NCBI RefSeq assembly: GCF_018070025.1
Contig: NZ_JAGPYQ010000001.1
Span: 5,394,001-5,458,000, forward strand
Direction: 5' to 3'
Length of the DNA stretch: 64,000 nt
Origin: Streptomyces liliiviolaceus
GTDB taxonomy: Bacteria > Actinomycetota > Actinomycetes > Streptomycetales > Streptomycetaceae
In this document: one piece after another, positions 1 to 7,208 of the stretch
Position numbering within the stretch: position 1 is the first letter of the stretch
How the letters are laid out: each line of letters opens with the position of its first letter
Program-made: the position numbers and the translations under genes
The notes under the pieces: generated by a model
The model's input: the letters and a program-made list of their open reading frames with translations, nothing else
Told to the model about the DNA's origin: nothing
The model's database searches: none

Positions 1-31
1 CCGGGCGGGAGTCACGGCGCTGGACAAGTAG
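1..31 (+). CDS. C-terminal tail of an upstream gene (partial)
   Basis: The frame starting at base 2 reads RAGVTALDK and then a TAG stop at 29-31. A strong hairpin follows nine bases later, which is the usual arrangement at the end of a transcription unit, so I take this as the end of a plus-strand gene that lies mostly outside the window. Nothing can be said about its function from nine residues. Confidence 0.4.
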   Translation, partial: RAGVTALDK

Positions 32-39
32 GTTCCCGG

Positions 40-64
40 CCGGCAGTGGCTTCCCCACTGCCGG
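40..64 (+). terminator. Hairpin terminator
   Basis: CCGGCAGTGG at 40-49 is followed by a five-base loop and its exact reverse complement CCACTGCCGG at 55-64. The 10-bp perfect stem lies just after the TAG at 29-31. There is no T-tract, as is common for streptomycete terminators. A degenerate copy of the same stem sequence follows up to about base 90. Confidence 0.6.
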
Positions 65-150
65 ACGTGGCTTCCCCGCTGCCGGCAGGCTCCCGGCTGC
101 CTCAAATCCGTTCGTCCGCCCGGTCGTCGACCGGCTACCGTGCTCGCGTG

Positions 151-642
151 ATGACCGCTGACGACGTACTGTCCGTGCTCGCCGTGCTGCGTGAGGAAGC
201 CGTCGACGTCTGGGTGGGCGGAGGGTGGGGCATCGACGCTCTCGTCCGGGAGCAGACTCGTGAGCACCGTGACCTGGACCTGATGCACCGCACGGACCAG
301 GAGGAGACCGTCGTGGCGGCCCTCGCGAAGGCAGGATTCGCCGAGACGGTGGACTGGCGTCCCGTGCGGTTCGTGGTCACGGACCCGCGCGGTCGCGAGA
401 TCGACCTGCACCCGCTGGCCTTCGCGCCGGACGGGTCCGCGGTGCAGGCCTCCCTGGACCCGCACCGCCCGTTCGTCTATCCCGCCGAGTGTTTCGTCAG
501 CGGCACGATCCGGGAGACCGCCGTCCCGTGTCTGTCGGCCGAGCAGCAGGTCTACTTCCACCAGGGGTACGAGCCTGCCGACCACGACCGTCACGACATG
601 GCTCAGCTACGGCGGGTCTTCGGCGTCGCCACCCACTTCTGA
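151..642 (+). CDS. Small nucleotidyltransferase, lincosamide/aminoglycoside-type fold
   Basis: A 163-residue protein with the minimal nucleotidyltransferase signature near its N-terminus: GGWGIDAL followed by REHRDLDL, whose two aspartates would bind the metal and nucleotide, and a third acidic position in EIDLHPLAF. This layout resembles the LinA/Lnu and ANT(2'')-like families that adenylylate small hydroxylated molecules. The frame is open from base 46, but the first 35 codons are a low-complexity stretch that overlaps the hairpin region, so I start at ATG 151 (GTG 148 is the alternative). It may be a resistance enzyme or a housekeeping relative; the substrate cannot be told. It converges on the GH13 gene with only 29 bp between stop codons. 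Confidence 0.75.
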   Translation: MTADDVLSVLAVLREEAVDVWVGGGWGIDALVREQTREHRDLDLMHRTDQEETVVAALAKAGFAETVDWRPVRFVVTDPRGREIDLHPLAFAPDGSAVQASLDPHRPFVYPAECFVSGTIRETAVPCLSAEQQVYFHQGYEPADHDRHDMAQLRRVFGVATHF

Positions 643-671
643 CCCGCTGCCTCGTACCGGTGGCCGTGCCC

Positions 672-2288
672 TCAACTCCGCAGCCACACCGCCGTGTCGG
701 AGGGCAGCCTGCCGTCGGCGTCCAGTGGTCCGCTGGAGAGGAGCACCTCCGTGTGCTCCGGCAGGGCGGCCGGGCCGTCCGCCAGGTTCACCACGCAGGT
801 GAGGTCCGGAGAGCGGCGGAAGGTCAGGACGCCGCCGGCGGAGGGCAGCCATCGCAGGGGGCCGTCGCCGAGGGCCGGGTCTGCGCGGCGCAGTTCCAGT
901 GCGGCCCGGTAGAGGCTGAGCATGGAGTCGGGGTCGTCGGTCTGGTGGTCGGCGGCGTAGGCGGCCCAGCCCTCGGGCTGGGGCAGCCAGGGTTCGACCG
1001 CCGAGCCGAATCCCGCGTACGGCGCGTCGGCCTTCCAGGGCAGCGGGACCCGGCAGCCGTCGCGGCCCGGGTCGGTGCCGCCGGAGCGGAAGTGCATCGG
1101 GTCCTGGATGCGGTCCCGGGGGATCTCCGCTTCCGGCAGGCCCAGTTCCTCGCCCTGGTAGAGGTAGACGGAGCCGGGCAGGGCGAGGGTGAGCAGAGCG
1201 GCGGCGCGTGCCCTGCGGGTGCCGAGCCGCAGGTCCGTCGGTGTGTCGTAGGTCTTGGTGGCGAAGTCGAAGCCGGTGTCCTGACGCCCATAGCGGGTGA
1301 CCGTGCGGGTGACGTCGTGGTTGCACAGCACCCAGGTGGCCGGCGCGCCGACGGGGGCGTGTTCGGCGAGGGTGTCGTCGATGGCCGCGCGCAGCCTCTC
1401 CGCGTCCCAGGGGCAGGACAGGAAGCTGAAGTTGAAGGCGGTGTGCAGTTCGTCGGGGCGCAGGTAGCGCGCGAAGCGCTCGGAGTCGGGCAGCCACACC
1501 TCACCGACGAAGACACCGCCGTACTCGTCGGCGATGCGCCGCCAGGAGCGGTAGATCTCGTGCAGGTCGTCCCGGTCGATGTACGGGTGGGGGTCGCGGC
1601 CCTCCACGAACTCGGGCAGGTCGGGGTCCTTGGCGGGCAGTGCGGCGGAATCGATGCGCACGCCCGCCACTCCGCGCTCGAACCAGAACCGCAGCACCTC
1701 CTCGTGCTCCTCCCGCACTGCGGGATGGGCCCAGTTGAGGTCGGGCTGCTGCGGGGTGAACAGATGCAGGTACCACTCGCCGTCCTCGACCCGGGTCCAG
1801 GTCTGGCCGGAGAACTGCGAGGGCCAGTCATTGGGCGGGAGTTCGCCGTGTTCGCCGCGGCCGGGGCGGAAGTGGAAGAGCTTGCGTTCGGGGCTGCCGG
1901 GTCCGGCGGCGAGTGCGGCCCGGAACCAGGCGTGCTGGTCGGAGACGTGGTTGGGCACGATGTCCACGATGGTGCGGATGCCCAGCGCGCGGGCCTCGGC
2001 GATGAGTTGTTCCGCCTCGGCCAGGTCTCCGAAGGCCGGGTCGATGACACGGTAGTCGGCGACGTCGTAGCCGCCGTCGGCGAGCGGGGACAGGTACCAG
2101 GGGGTGAACCAGATCGCGTCGACGCCCAGTTCGGCGAGGTAGGGCAATCTCGACCGGACGCCCGCGAGGTCCCCGGTGCCGTCACCGTCGCCGTCGGCGA
2201 AGCTGCGCGGATACACCTGGTAGATGGCGGCACCGCGCCACCAGTCGTCGGTGTGTCCGGGGGGCGTTACGGGCTGAGGGGCTGCCAC
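672..2288 (-). CDS. GH13 alpha-glucosidase (oligo-glucosidase type), cytoplasmic
   Basis: A 538-residue alpha-amylase-family enzyme without a signal peptide, so probably cytoplasmic. It should cleave imported malto-, isomalto- or nigero-oligosaccharides to glucose. The four conserved GH13 regions are present: DIVPNH (about 109-114), GVRIDS with the nucleophile D213, GEVW with the acid/base E263, and NHD with the transition-state stabiliser D325. The QVYPRSF and FTPWYLSPLADGGYDV segments are typical of the oligo-1,6-glucosidase/alpha-glucosidase subgroup. The GTG start at 2288 has AAAGGA nine bases upstream. It is the last gene of the sugar ABC operon, 174 bp behind the second permease. That position suggests it hydrolyses what the transporter brings in. 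Confidence 0.9.
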   Translation of the reverse strand: MAAPQPVTPPGHTDDWWRGAAIYQVYPRSFADGDGDGTGDLAGVRSRLPYLAELGVDAIWFTPWYLSPLADGGYDVADYRVIDPAFGDLAEAEQLIAEARALGIRTIVDIVPNHVSDQHAWFRAALAAGPGSPERKLFHFRPGRGEHGELPPNDWPSQFSGQTWTRVEDGEWYLHLFTPQQPDLNWAHPAVREEHEEVLRFWFERGVAGVRIDSAALPAKDPDLPEFVEGRDPHPYIDRDDLHEIYRSWRRIADEYGGVFVGEVWLPDSERFARYLRPDELHTAFNFSFLSCPWDAERLRAAIDDTLAEHAPVGAPATWVLCNHDVTRTVTRYGRQDTGFDFATKTYDTPTDLRLGTRRARAAALLTLALPGSVYLYQGEELGLPEAEIPRDRIQDPMHFRSGGTDPGRDGCRVPLPWKADAPYAGFGSAVEPWLPQPEGWAAYAADHQTDDPDSMLSLYRAALELRRADPALGDGPLRWLPSAGGVLTFRRSPDLTCVVNLADGPAALPEHTEVLLSSGPLDADGRLPSDTAVWLRS

Positions 2289-2462
2289 GTGTCGGTCCTT
2301 TCGGGGCAGGGGTGGTTCTCCGCCGCCGCCCCGGACAGCGAGGCGTCGGGAACGGGACGGCGGCGGAGGATCGGTGGGGGCACCTGCGTGGTGTTCGCTG
2401 TGGATGGCGCCCGGACTGCGGGGAGCGCCCGGACTGCTCGTGCGTGAACCGCCTTGGCCGGG

Positions 2463-3338
2463 TCAGCCCTTGAGGCCGCCGGCCGTCAGTCCGCTCATGA
2501 TGTTGCGCTGGAAGATGAGGAAGAGGATGAGCGTGGGCAGGGACGCGATGGTCAGGGAGGCGATCAGGACGTTCTCGGGCACGCTCGTCGCCAGGGAGTA
2601 GATGCCGACGGCGAGGGTCTGTTTCGACGGGTCGGGCAGGACCAGCATCGGCCAGAGGAAGTCCTTCCAGACGCCGACGACGGCGAAGATGGACACCACG
2701 CCGAGGATGGGCCGGGAGACGGGCAGCACGATGGACCACAGGACGCGCAGGGGTCCCGCGCCGTCCATGGAGGCCGCGTCGAGCAGTTCCTTGGGGATCG
2801 AGTCGAAGAACCGCTTGAGCAGGAAGATGTTGAAGGCGTTGGTGACCGACGGGAGCCAGATCGCCCAGGGCGAGTTGAGCAGGTTGCGTTCGACGATCGG
2901 CACGTCCAGCGCGGTGAGGTACTGCGGTACGACGAGGACGGTCGCCGGGATCATCAGGGTGGCGAGCATCAGGCCGAGGATCATCTTGCCGAGTACGGGC
3001 CGCAGTTTGGACAGCGAGTAGGCGGCGGCGACGTCGAGCACCAGCTGGAAGGCGAGTGCGCCGAACGCGTAGTAGAGGGTGTTCATCAGGAGTTTGGCGA
3101 GGTCCATCACCTCCCAGGCCCGCTTGTAGTTCTCCGCGTGGACGGAGCCGGGCACCCAGGTGGGCGGGGTCTGGACGGCTTCCTGGGTGGTCTTGAGCCC
3201 GCTGGTCACCATCCAGTACAGCGGGCCGAGGAAGGCCAGCGTGAACAGGACGACGACGAGCGCGAAGGCCACCCAGTACAGGGCCTTGCCGCGCGGGCGG
3301 GCCAGTTGGGCGGGCGAGATCAGCGTGCGAGTGGACAT
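2463..3338 (-). CDS. Carbohydrate ABC transporter permease, MalG type
   Basis: A 291-residue inner-membrane protein of the MalG/GanQ family with six predicted hydrophobic segments. The cytoplasmic EAA loop is visible as DAASMDGAGPLRVLWSIVLP at about 200-220 and would dock the ATPase. The start is ATG 3338 (MSTRTLIS). The frame stays open far upstream, but that part is the antisense shadow of the neighbouring permease. It sits 20 bp after the MalF-type permease. No ATPase is encoded here, so the pair probably borrows a shared MsiK-like ATPase, as many streptomycete sugar importers do. That is inference from family knowledge. Confidence 0.92.
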   Translation of the reverse strand: MSTRTLISPAQLARPRGKALYWVAFALVVVLFTLAFLGPLYWMVTSGLKTTQEAVQTPPTWVPGSVHAENYKRAWEVMDLAKLLMNTLYYAFGALAFQLVLDVAAAYSLSKLRPVLGKMILGLMLATLMIPATVLVVPQYLTALDVPIVERNLLNSPWAIWLPSVTNAFNIFLLKRFFDSIPKELLDAASMDGAGPLRVLWSIVLPVSRPILGVVSIFAVVGVWKDFLWPMLVLPDPSKQTLAVGIYSLATSVPENVLIASLTIASLPTLILFLIFQRNIMSGLTAGGLKG

Positions 3339-3358
3339 GTGCGTGTCTCCCCCGGGTC

Positions 3359-4321
3359 CTAGTCCTGGTCGGCGCGGTTGAGTTTGGTGTAGACGGCCGA
3401 GAAGCCGGCCAGCAGGACGAGCAGGACCAGGCCGAGCGCCGCCGCGGCCCCGTAGTTGTTGAAGTTGAAGGCGTACTGGTAGATCAGGTAGACGACGGTG
3501 GTGGTGGAGCCCTCGGGTCCTGCGCCGCCGGTGAGCAGGAACGGCTCGATGAAGACCTGCATGGTGGCGATGATCTGCATGAGGAGCATCAGCAGCAGGA
3601 TGAGCCGGGTCTGCGGGACGGTGACGTGCCAGACCTTGCGGAACAGTCCCGCGCCGTCGAGTTCGGCGGCCTCGTACAGCTCGCCGGGTACGCCCTGGAG
3701 CGCGGCGAGGTAGATGAGTGTCGCGCCGCCCATGTTCATCCAGGTCGAGGCGACGACCACGGAGAGCATCGCGGTGTCCGGGTCCTGGAGCCACTGCTGG
3801 GCGGGGACGCCGAAGACGCCGAGTATCTCGTTGAACATGCCGTACCCGGGGTCGTACAGGTACTTGAAGAGCAGGACCGACGCGGTCGGCGGGAGCATCA
3901 CCGGCAGGTAGACCAGCAACCTCAGGTAGCCCTGGCCGTGCCGGAACTCATTGATGATCAGGGCGGTGACGAACGGGACCACGAAGCCGAGGAGCAGGGC
4001 CAGCACCGTGAACCACAGGGTGTTGCGCCAGGCCTGGCCGAAGGCCGGGTCGTTCCAGACGGTGACGAAGTTGTCCCAGCCCACCCAGCTGACGTCGCCG
4101 TCCTCGGTCTTCTGGAAGGCGAGGAGGAACTCCCGGACGATCGGGTACCAGGAGAAGAAGGCGAAGCACAGCACCGCTCCGATGAGGAAGCCGTGGGCGG
4201 TGAGGTTGCGGCGCAGGGTCTTGCCGAACCCGCCGTCCGGGAGGTGCGGCGCCCTCGTGCGGGGCTTGCGGGGACGGCGGTCCTTGACTGCCGGGTCCTT
4301 GGTGAGGGTGGGGGCCGACAT
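3359..4321 (-). CDS. Carbohydrate ABC transporter permease, MalF type
   Basis: A 320-residue permease of the MalF/UgpA family. A basic, proline-rich cytoplasmic N-terminus (about 1-30) precedes six hydrophobic segments. The EAA loop reads EAAELDGAGLFRKVWHVTVP near residue 225. It pairs with the MalG-type gene directly downstream and follows the binding-protein gene after 74 bp that contain a stable hairpin. With the lipoprotein it forms the membrane part of a sugar importer, probably for alpha-gluco-oligosaccharides given the flanking glycoside hydrolases. Confidence 0.92.
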   Translation of the reverse strand: MSAPTLTKDPAVKDRRPRKPRTRAPHLPDGGFGKTLRRNLTAHGFLIGAVLCFAFFSWYPIVREFLLAFQKTEDGDVSWVGWDNFVTVWNDPAFGQAWRNTLWFTVLALLLGFVVPFVTALIINEFRHGQGYLRLLVYLPVMLPPTASVLLFKYLYDPGYGMFNEILGVFGVPAQQWLQDPDTAMLSVVVASTWMNMGGATLIYLAALQGVPGELYEAAELDGAGLFRKVWHVTVPQTRLILLLMLLMQIIATMQVFIEPFLLTGGAGPEGSTTTVVYLIYQYAFNFNNYGAAAALGLVLLVLLAGFSAVYTKLNRADQD

Positions 4322-4357
4322 GCTCGCTCCTTGACGTGCTGCGGCGGCGCGCGGGCG

Positions 4358-4386
4358 GGCCGGGCGGTGGTGTCACCCGCCCGGCC
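4358..4386 (-). terminator. Intercistronic hairpin after the sugar-binding protein gene
   Basis: A 10-bp perfect stem (arms 4358-4367 and 4377-4386, nine-base loop) lies nine bases past the stop of the binding-protein gene and before the permeases. Hairpins at this place in sugar ABC operons usually keep the binding-protein message more abundant than the permease message, by partial termination or 3'-end protection. That role is inferred. Confidence 0.5.
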
Positions 4387-4395
4387 GCCGCACGG

Positions 4396-5814
4396 TCACT
4401 GGGTGGCGAGAACCTGGTTGACCTGGGACTCGGCGGTGGACAGGAGCTTGTCGATGTCGGCGTCCTTGTTGGTGAGGATGCCCGACATGACGTTGTCGAG
4501 GACCTTGTAGATCTCCTGGGCCTTCGGCGGTTCGGCCTTGCCCGGGACCGGGGTGTCGGTGAACGCCTTGAAGTTCTCCACCGGCATGGTGGCGAACTCC
4601 TTGCGGGCCGCGTCGTCCTTGGACTTGGAGCCGTTCAGCCACAGGTTGGGCTGCGGGAGCCCCACGGGCAGGTCGTCCGCCTTGGAGCGCTGCCAGTCGT
4701 ACTGGCCCTTGCCGACCGTGGTGAACTTGAAGTTCAGCCAGGCGATGGAGGCCTTGACCTTGTCGGCCGAAATACCCTGCTTGATCATGTAGTTGTTGCC
4801 GCCGGCGAGGGTGTTCTCACCGCCCGGGATGGGTCCCATGCCGAAGTTCTCGTACTTGGCGCCGAGTTGCTGGACCATGTACGTGACGTCGTCGGGCGCG
4901 GCGAGGAACATGCCCAGCTTGTCGGTGGCGATCTGCTTCTGGAGGTCGCCCCACTTCAGCAGCTGGGTCTTGCCCATGGAGTCGTCGTCCCAGCGCATGG
5001 CGTGCAGGTTCTCGGCGACCTGCTTGCCGGTCGCGTCGTTGAAGGCGGCCTTCTTGCCGCTCGCGTCGACGACATCGCCGCCGAGGCTGTACATCTGCGC
5101 GGTGAAGTGCCAGCCGCCGGTGTTGGCCGCGCTGTACTCGCCGAATCCGGCGACACCGCCGCCGAGGTCTGCAATCTTCTTGGCCGCGCTGCGGACCTCG
5201 TCCCAGGTCTTCGGCGGGGCGTCCGGGTCGAGGCCGGCCTCCTTGAAGAGCTTGCGGTTGATGAGCAGGCCCATACGGTAGTTGCTGGTGGGCAGGCCGT
5301 AGAGCTTGTCGTCCTTCTTCAGCGAGCCCAGGACGTCGGGGTCGATGTCCTTGAGCAGCGGGACGCTCTTGTCGTTGACGTACGCGGTGATGTCCTGGGC
5401 GCCGTCGTTGTCGAGGACCTGGGGCAGGTCGGTGAAGTAGGTGTAGAACACGTCGGGCTGGGACTTCGCCTTGAGCATCGCGGTGAAGCGCGGCGGCTCC
5501 AGACACTGGCCCGGCGTGGAACGTCCGTTGATCGTGACGTTCGGGTACTTCTTGTTGAACTCCTTGACGTCCTCGTTCCACTGCTTGAGCTCGGCCGCCT
5601 TCGCCGCGGGGGGCATGCAGTCGATGGAGATGGACACCTTCGTCTTCGGGTCCAGCGGTGCGGCGGGATCGGCTTTCGCGCCGTTGCCGGAGCCGTTGTC
5701 GCCGTCGTCGCCGCTGCTGCTCGTGCCGCAGGCGGCGAGTGCCGTCAGCGTGAGCGCGGAAGCGAGGGTGACCGCGCCGACGCGGCGGGTGCGGCGGAAC
5801 CGAGCTCTTCTCAT
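4396..5814 (-). CDS. Sugar-binding lipoprotein of an ABC importer
   Basis: A 472-residue extracellular solute-binding protein, family 1. ATG 5814 is chosen because AAGGGGA precedes it and the product then begins with a twin-arginine-like and hydrophobic segment ending in the lipobox LAAC (cysteine about residue 29). The mature part has the lobes of a MalE-like protein, with DVFYTYFTDLPQVLDN and PVGLPQPNLWLNG recognisable as ligand-cleft regions. It would capture oligosaccharides at the outer face of the membrane for the two permeases downstream. It is the first gene of the operon and is separated from the LacI gene by two large hairpins. Confidence 0.92.
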   Translation of the reverse strand: MRRARFRRTRRVGAVTLASALTLTALAACGTSSSGDDGDNGSGNGAKADPAAPLDPKTKVSISIDCMPPAAKAAELKQWNEDVKEFNKKYPNVTINGRSTPGQCLEPPRFTAMLKAKSQPDVFYTYFTDLPQVLDNDGAQDITAYVNDKSVPLLKDIDPDVLGSLKKDDKLYGLPTSNYRMGLLINRKLFKEAGLDPDAPPKTWDEVRSAAKKIADLGGGVAGFGEYSAANTGGWHFTAQMYSLGGDVVDASGKKAAFNDATGKQVAENLHAMRWDDDSMGKTQLLKWGDLQKQIATDKLGMFLAAPDDVTYMVQQLGAKYENFGMGPIPGGENTLAGGNNYMIKQGISADKVKASIAWLNFKFTTVGKGQYDWQRSKADDLPVGLPQPNLWLNGSKSKDDAARKEFATMPVENFKAFTDTPVPGKAEPPKAQEIYKVLDNVMSGILTNKDADIDKLLSTAESQVNQVLATQ

Positions 5815-6038
5815 GGGTGGTCCCCTTCGGGCATGAACGTGGAAGGCGCCCTCATCGCCGGTGCGATGTGGGGCGCCGCACACTCAACCACCGCGAACAG
5901 ATGACCGCAATATCTCGCGCAGCTTTCGTAAATGATTGACAGTCCGACGCATACGGTTGATCTCGGGAAGAGTGCGTGCACGCAAACACGAGCGCGGTGC
6001 GGCCGAGTTCGGCCGCACCGCGCTCGTGTCGTGCGAAC
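5815..6038 (-). promoter_or_regulatory. Upstream region of the sugar operon with palindromes
   Basis: This stretch must hold the promoter of the sugar ABC operon. It contains a 12-bp perfect palindrome TGCGTGCACGCA at 5973-5984. Overlapping its edge is a 44-bp near-continuous palindrome at 5986-6029, with 21-bp perfect arms around a two-base centre. The first could be a LacI-family operator. The second could be a terminator or cruciform. I see no clear -35/-10 pair for the minus strand. Confidence 0.45.
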
Positions 6039-6105
6039 AGGCCCTGTCGTCAAATTCCCGCGTGCCGGGCGACGCCTGGCACGCGGGAATTTGACGACAG
6101 GGCCT
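6039..6105 (-). terminator. 28-bp perfect stem-loop at the end of the LacI gene
   Basis: The arms 6039-6066 and 6078-6105 are perfect reverse complements of 28 bases with an 11-base loop. The right arm overlaps the TAG stop of the LacI gene (6104-6106), so it can act as that gene's terminator. Its exceptional length and perfection also fit a mobile palindromic element or a relict pair of insertion-sequence ends, which only a genome search could settle. Confidence 0.6.
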
Positions 6106-7117
6106 AGCCCCGCGGCGCCTGCGTCGTCGAGCCGCGGACCACCAGTTCCGGCTCGAACAGCAGCTCGCCGGGCTGCACTTCGGCGCCCTGGATCTGGGCG
6201 CACAGCAGGTCCACGGCGGCCCGCCCCATGGCCTCGACGGGCTGGCGGACCGTGGTCAGCGGGGGCTCGGTGCAGTTCATGAAGGCGGAGTCGTCGTAGC
6301 CGACGACCGAGACCTGCTCGGGCACCGCCAGGCCCCGCCTGCGGGCGGCGCGGATGGCCCCGAGGGCGAGCGGGTCGCTGGCGCACACGACACCGGTGAC
6401 GCCCCGGTCCAGCAGGCGGGCGGTGGCCGCCTGGCCGCCCTCCAGGGAGAACATCGACCGCTCCACGTACGCGTCGGGCAGGGACCCGCCGGCCGCCTCT
6501 GCGGCGGCCCGGGCCGCCGCCAGCTTGCGCCGGGAGGGGATGTGGTCGCTCGGGCCGAGGACCACGCCGATGCGCTCGTGCCCGAGCAGGGTGAGGTGGC
6601 GCCACGCCTGCTCCACCGCGACGGCGTCGTCGCAGGAGACGCACGGGAAGTCGAGCCCCTCGATCGGGGCGTTGATGAGCACGACCGGGATGCGCCGTTC
6701 GGCGAGCTGCCGGTAGTGGTCGTGCGGCGCGTCGGCCTGGGCGAACAGGCCGCCGCCCGCGAACACCACGCCGGAGACGTGCTGTTGGAGCAGCAGCTCC
6801 ACGTAGTCCGCCTCGGAGACGCCGCCCTTGGTCTGGGTGCACAGCACCGGGGTGAGCCCCTGCTGGGCCAGCGCGCCGCCGATGACCTCGGCGAACAGGG
6901 GGAAGATCGGGTTCTGCAGTTCGGGCAGGACCAGGCCGACCAGACGCGCCCGCTCGCCGCGCAGCTGCGTGGGACGCTCGTAACCGAGGACGTCCAGCGC
7001 GGTGAGCACGGACTGCCGGGTGCTGTCCGACACTCCGGGCTTGCCGTTGAGGACCCGGCTGACCGTGGCCTCGCTGACTCCAACCTTCTTGGCTACCTGA
7101 GCAAGTCGTCGCGTCAT
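6104..7117 (-). CDS. LacI-family transcriptional regulator of the glucan locus
   Basis: A 337-residue LacI/GalR regulator. The N-terminal helix-turn-helix includes VAKKVGVSEATVSRVLNGK (about residues 6-24), followed by the hinge helix and a periplasmic-binding-protein-like effector domain (about 60-335) with VGLVLPELQNPIFPLF and VVGYDDSAFMNCTEPPLTTVRQP. ATG 7117 is chosen because it places the HTH at the usual position; 22 more codons are open upstream. It lies between the sugar ABC operon and a large glucanase gene, all on the same strand. It probably represses both until an oligosaccharide inducer binds. A long inverted repeat just upstream is a candidate autoregulatory operator. Confidence 0.93.
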   Translation of the reverse strand: MTRRLAQVAKKVGVSEATVSRVLNGKPGVSDSTRQSVLTALDVLGYERPTQLRGERARLVGLVLPELQNPIFPLFAEVIGGALAQQGLTPVLCTQTKGGVSEADYVELLLQQHVSGVVFAGGGLFAQADAPHDHYRQLAERRIPVVLINAPIEGLDFPCVSCDDAVAVEQAWRHLTLLGHERIGVVLGPSDHIPSRRKLAAARAAAEAAGGSLPDAYVERSMFSLEGGQAATARLLDRGVTGVVCASDPLALGAIRAARRRGLAVPEQVSVVGYDDSAFMNCTEPPLTTVRQPVEAMGRAAVDLLCAQIQGAEVQPGELLFEPELVVRGSTTQAPRG

Positions 7118-7122
7118 GAGCG

Positions 7123-7164
7123 CAAGGCTAGCGCAAGCCGCGCAAACGGCTTGCGCCAGCCTTG
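7123..7164. promoter_or_regulatory. Long inverted repeat upstream of the LacI gene
   Basis: The arms 7123-7140 and 7147-7164 pair over 18 positions with a single mismatch around the six-base centre CGCAAA. They contain GCGCAAG/CTTGCGC half-sites. The element ends six bases before the LacI start codon and about 45 bases after the stop of the glucanase gene. It could therefore be the LacI operator, the terminator of the glucanase transcript, or both. Confidence 0.5.
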
Positions 7165-7208
7165 TGGGCCTCCTTTCGGGCACCGTCCCCTATCTCGCCG
7201 GGGTCACA

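Noticed and set aside
489..2447. A 652-codon plus-strand frame antisense to the GH13 gene
   Set aside because: The opposite strand encodes an intact GH13 enzyme with all catalytic motifs; this frame is its shadow.
4336..5904. A 522-codon plus-strand frame antisense to the sugar-binding protein gene
   Set aside because: It has no family similarity and lies against a clear lipoprotein gene with a ribosome binding site.
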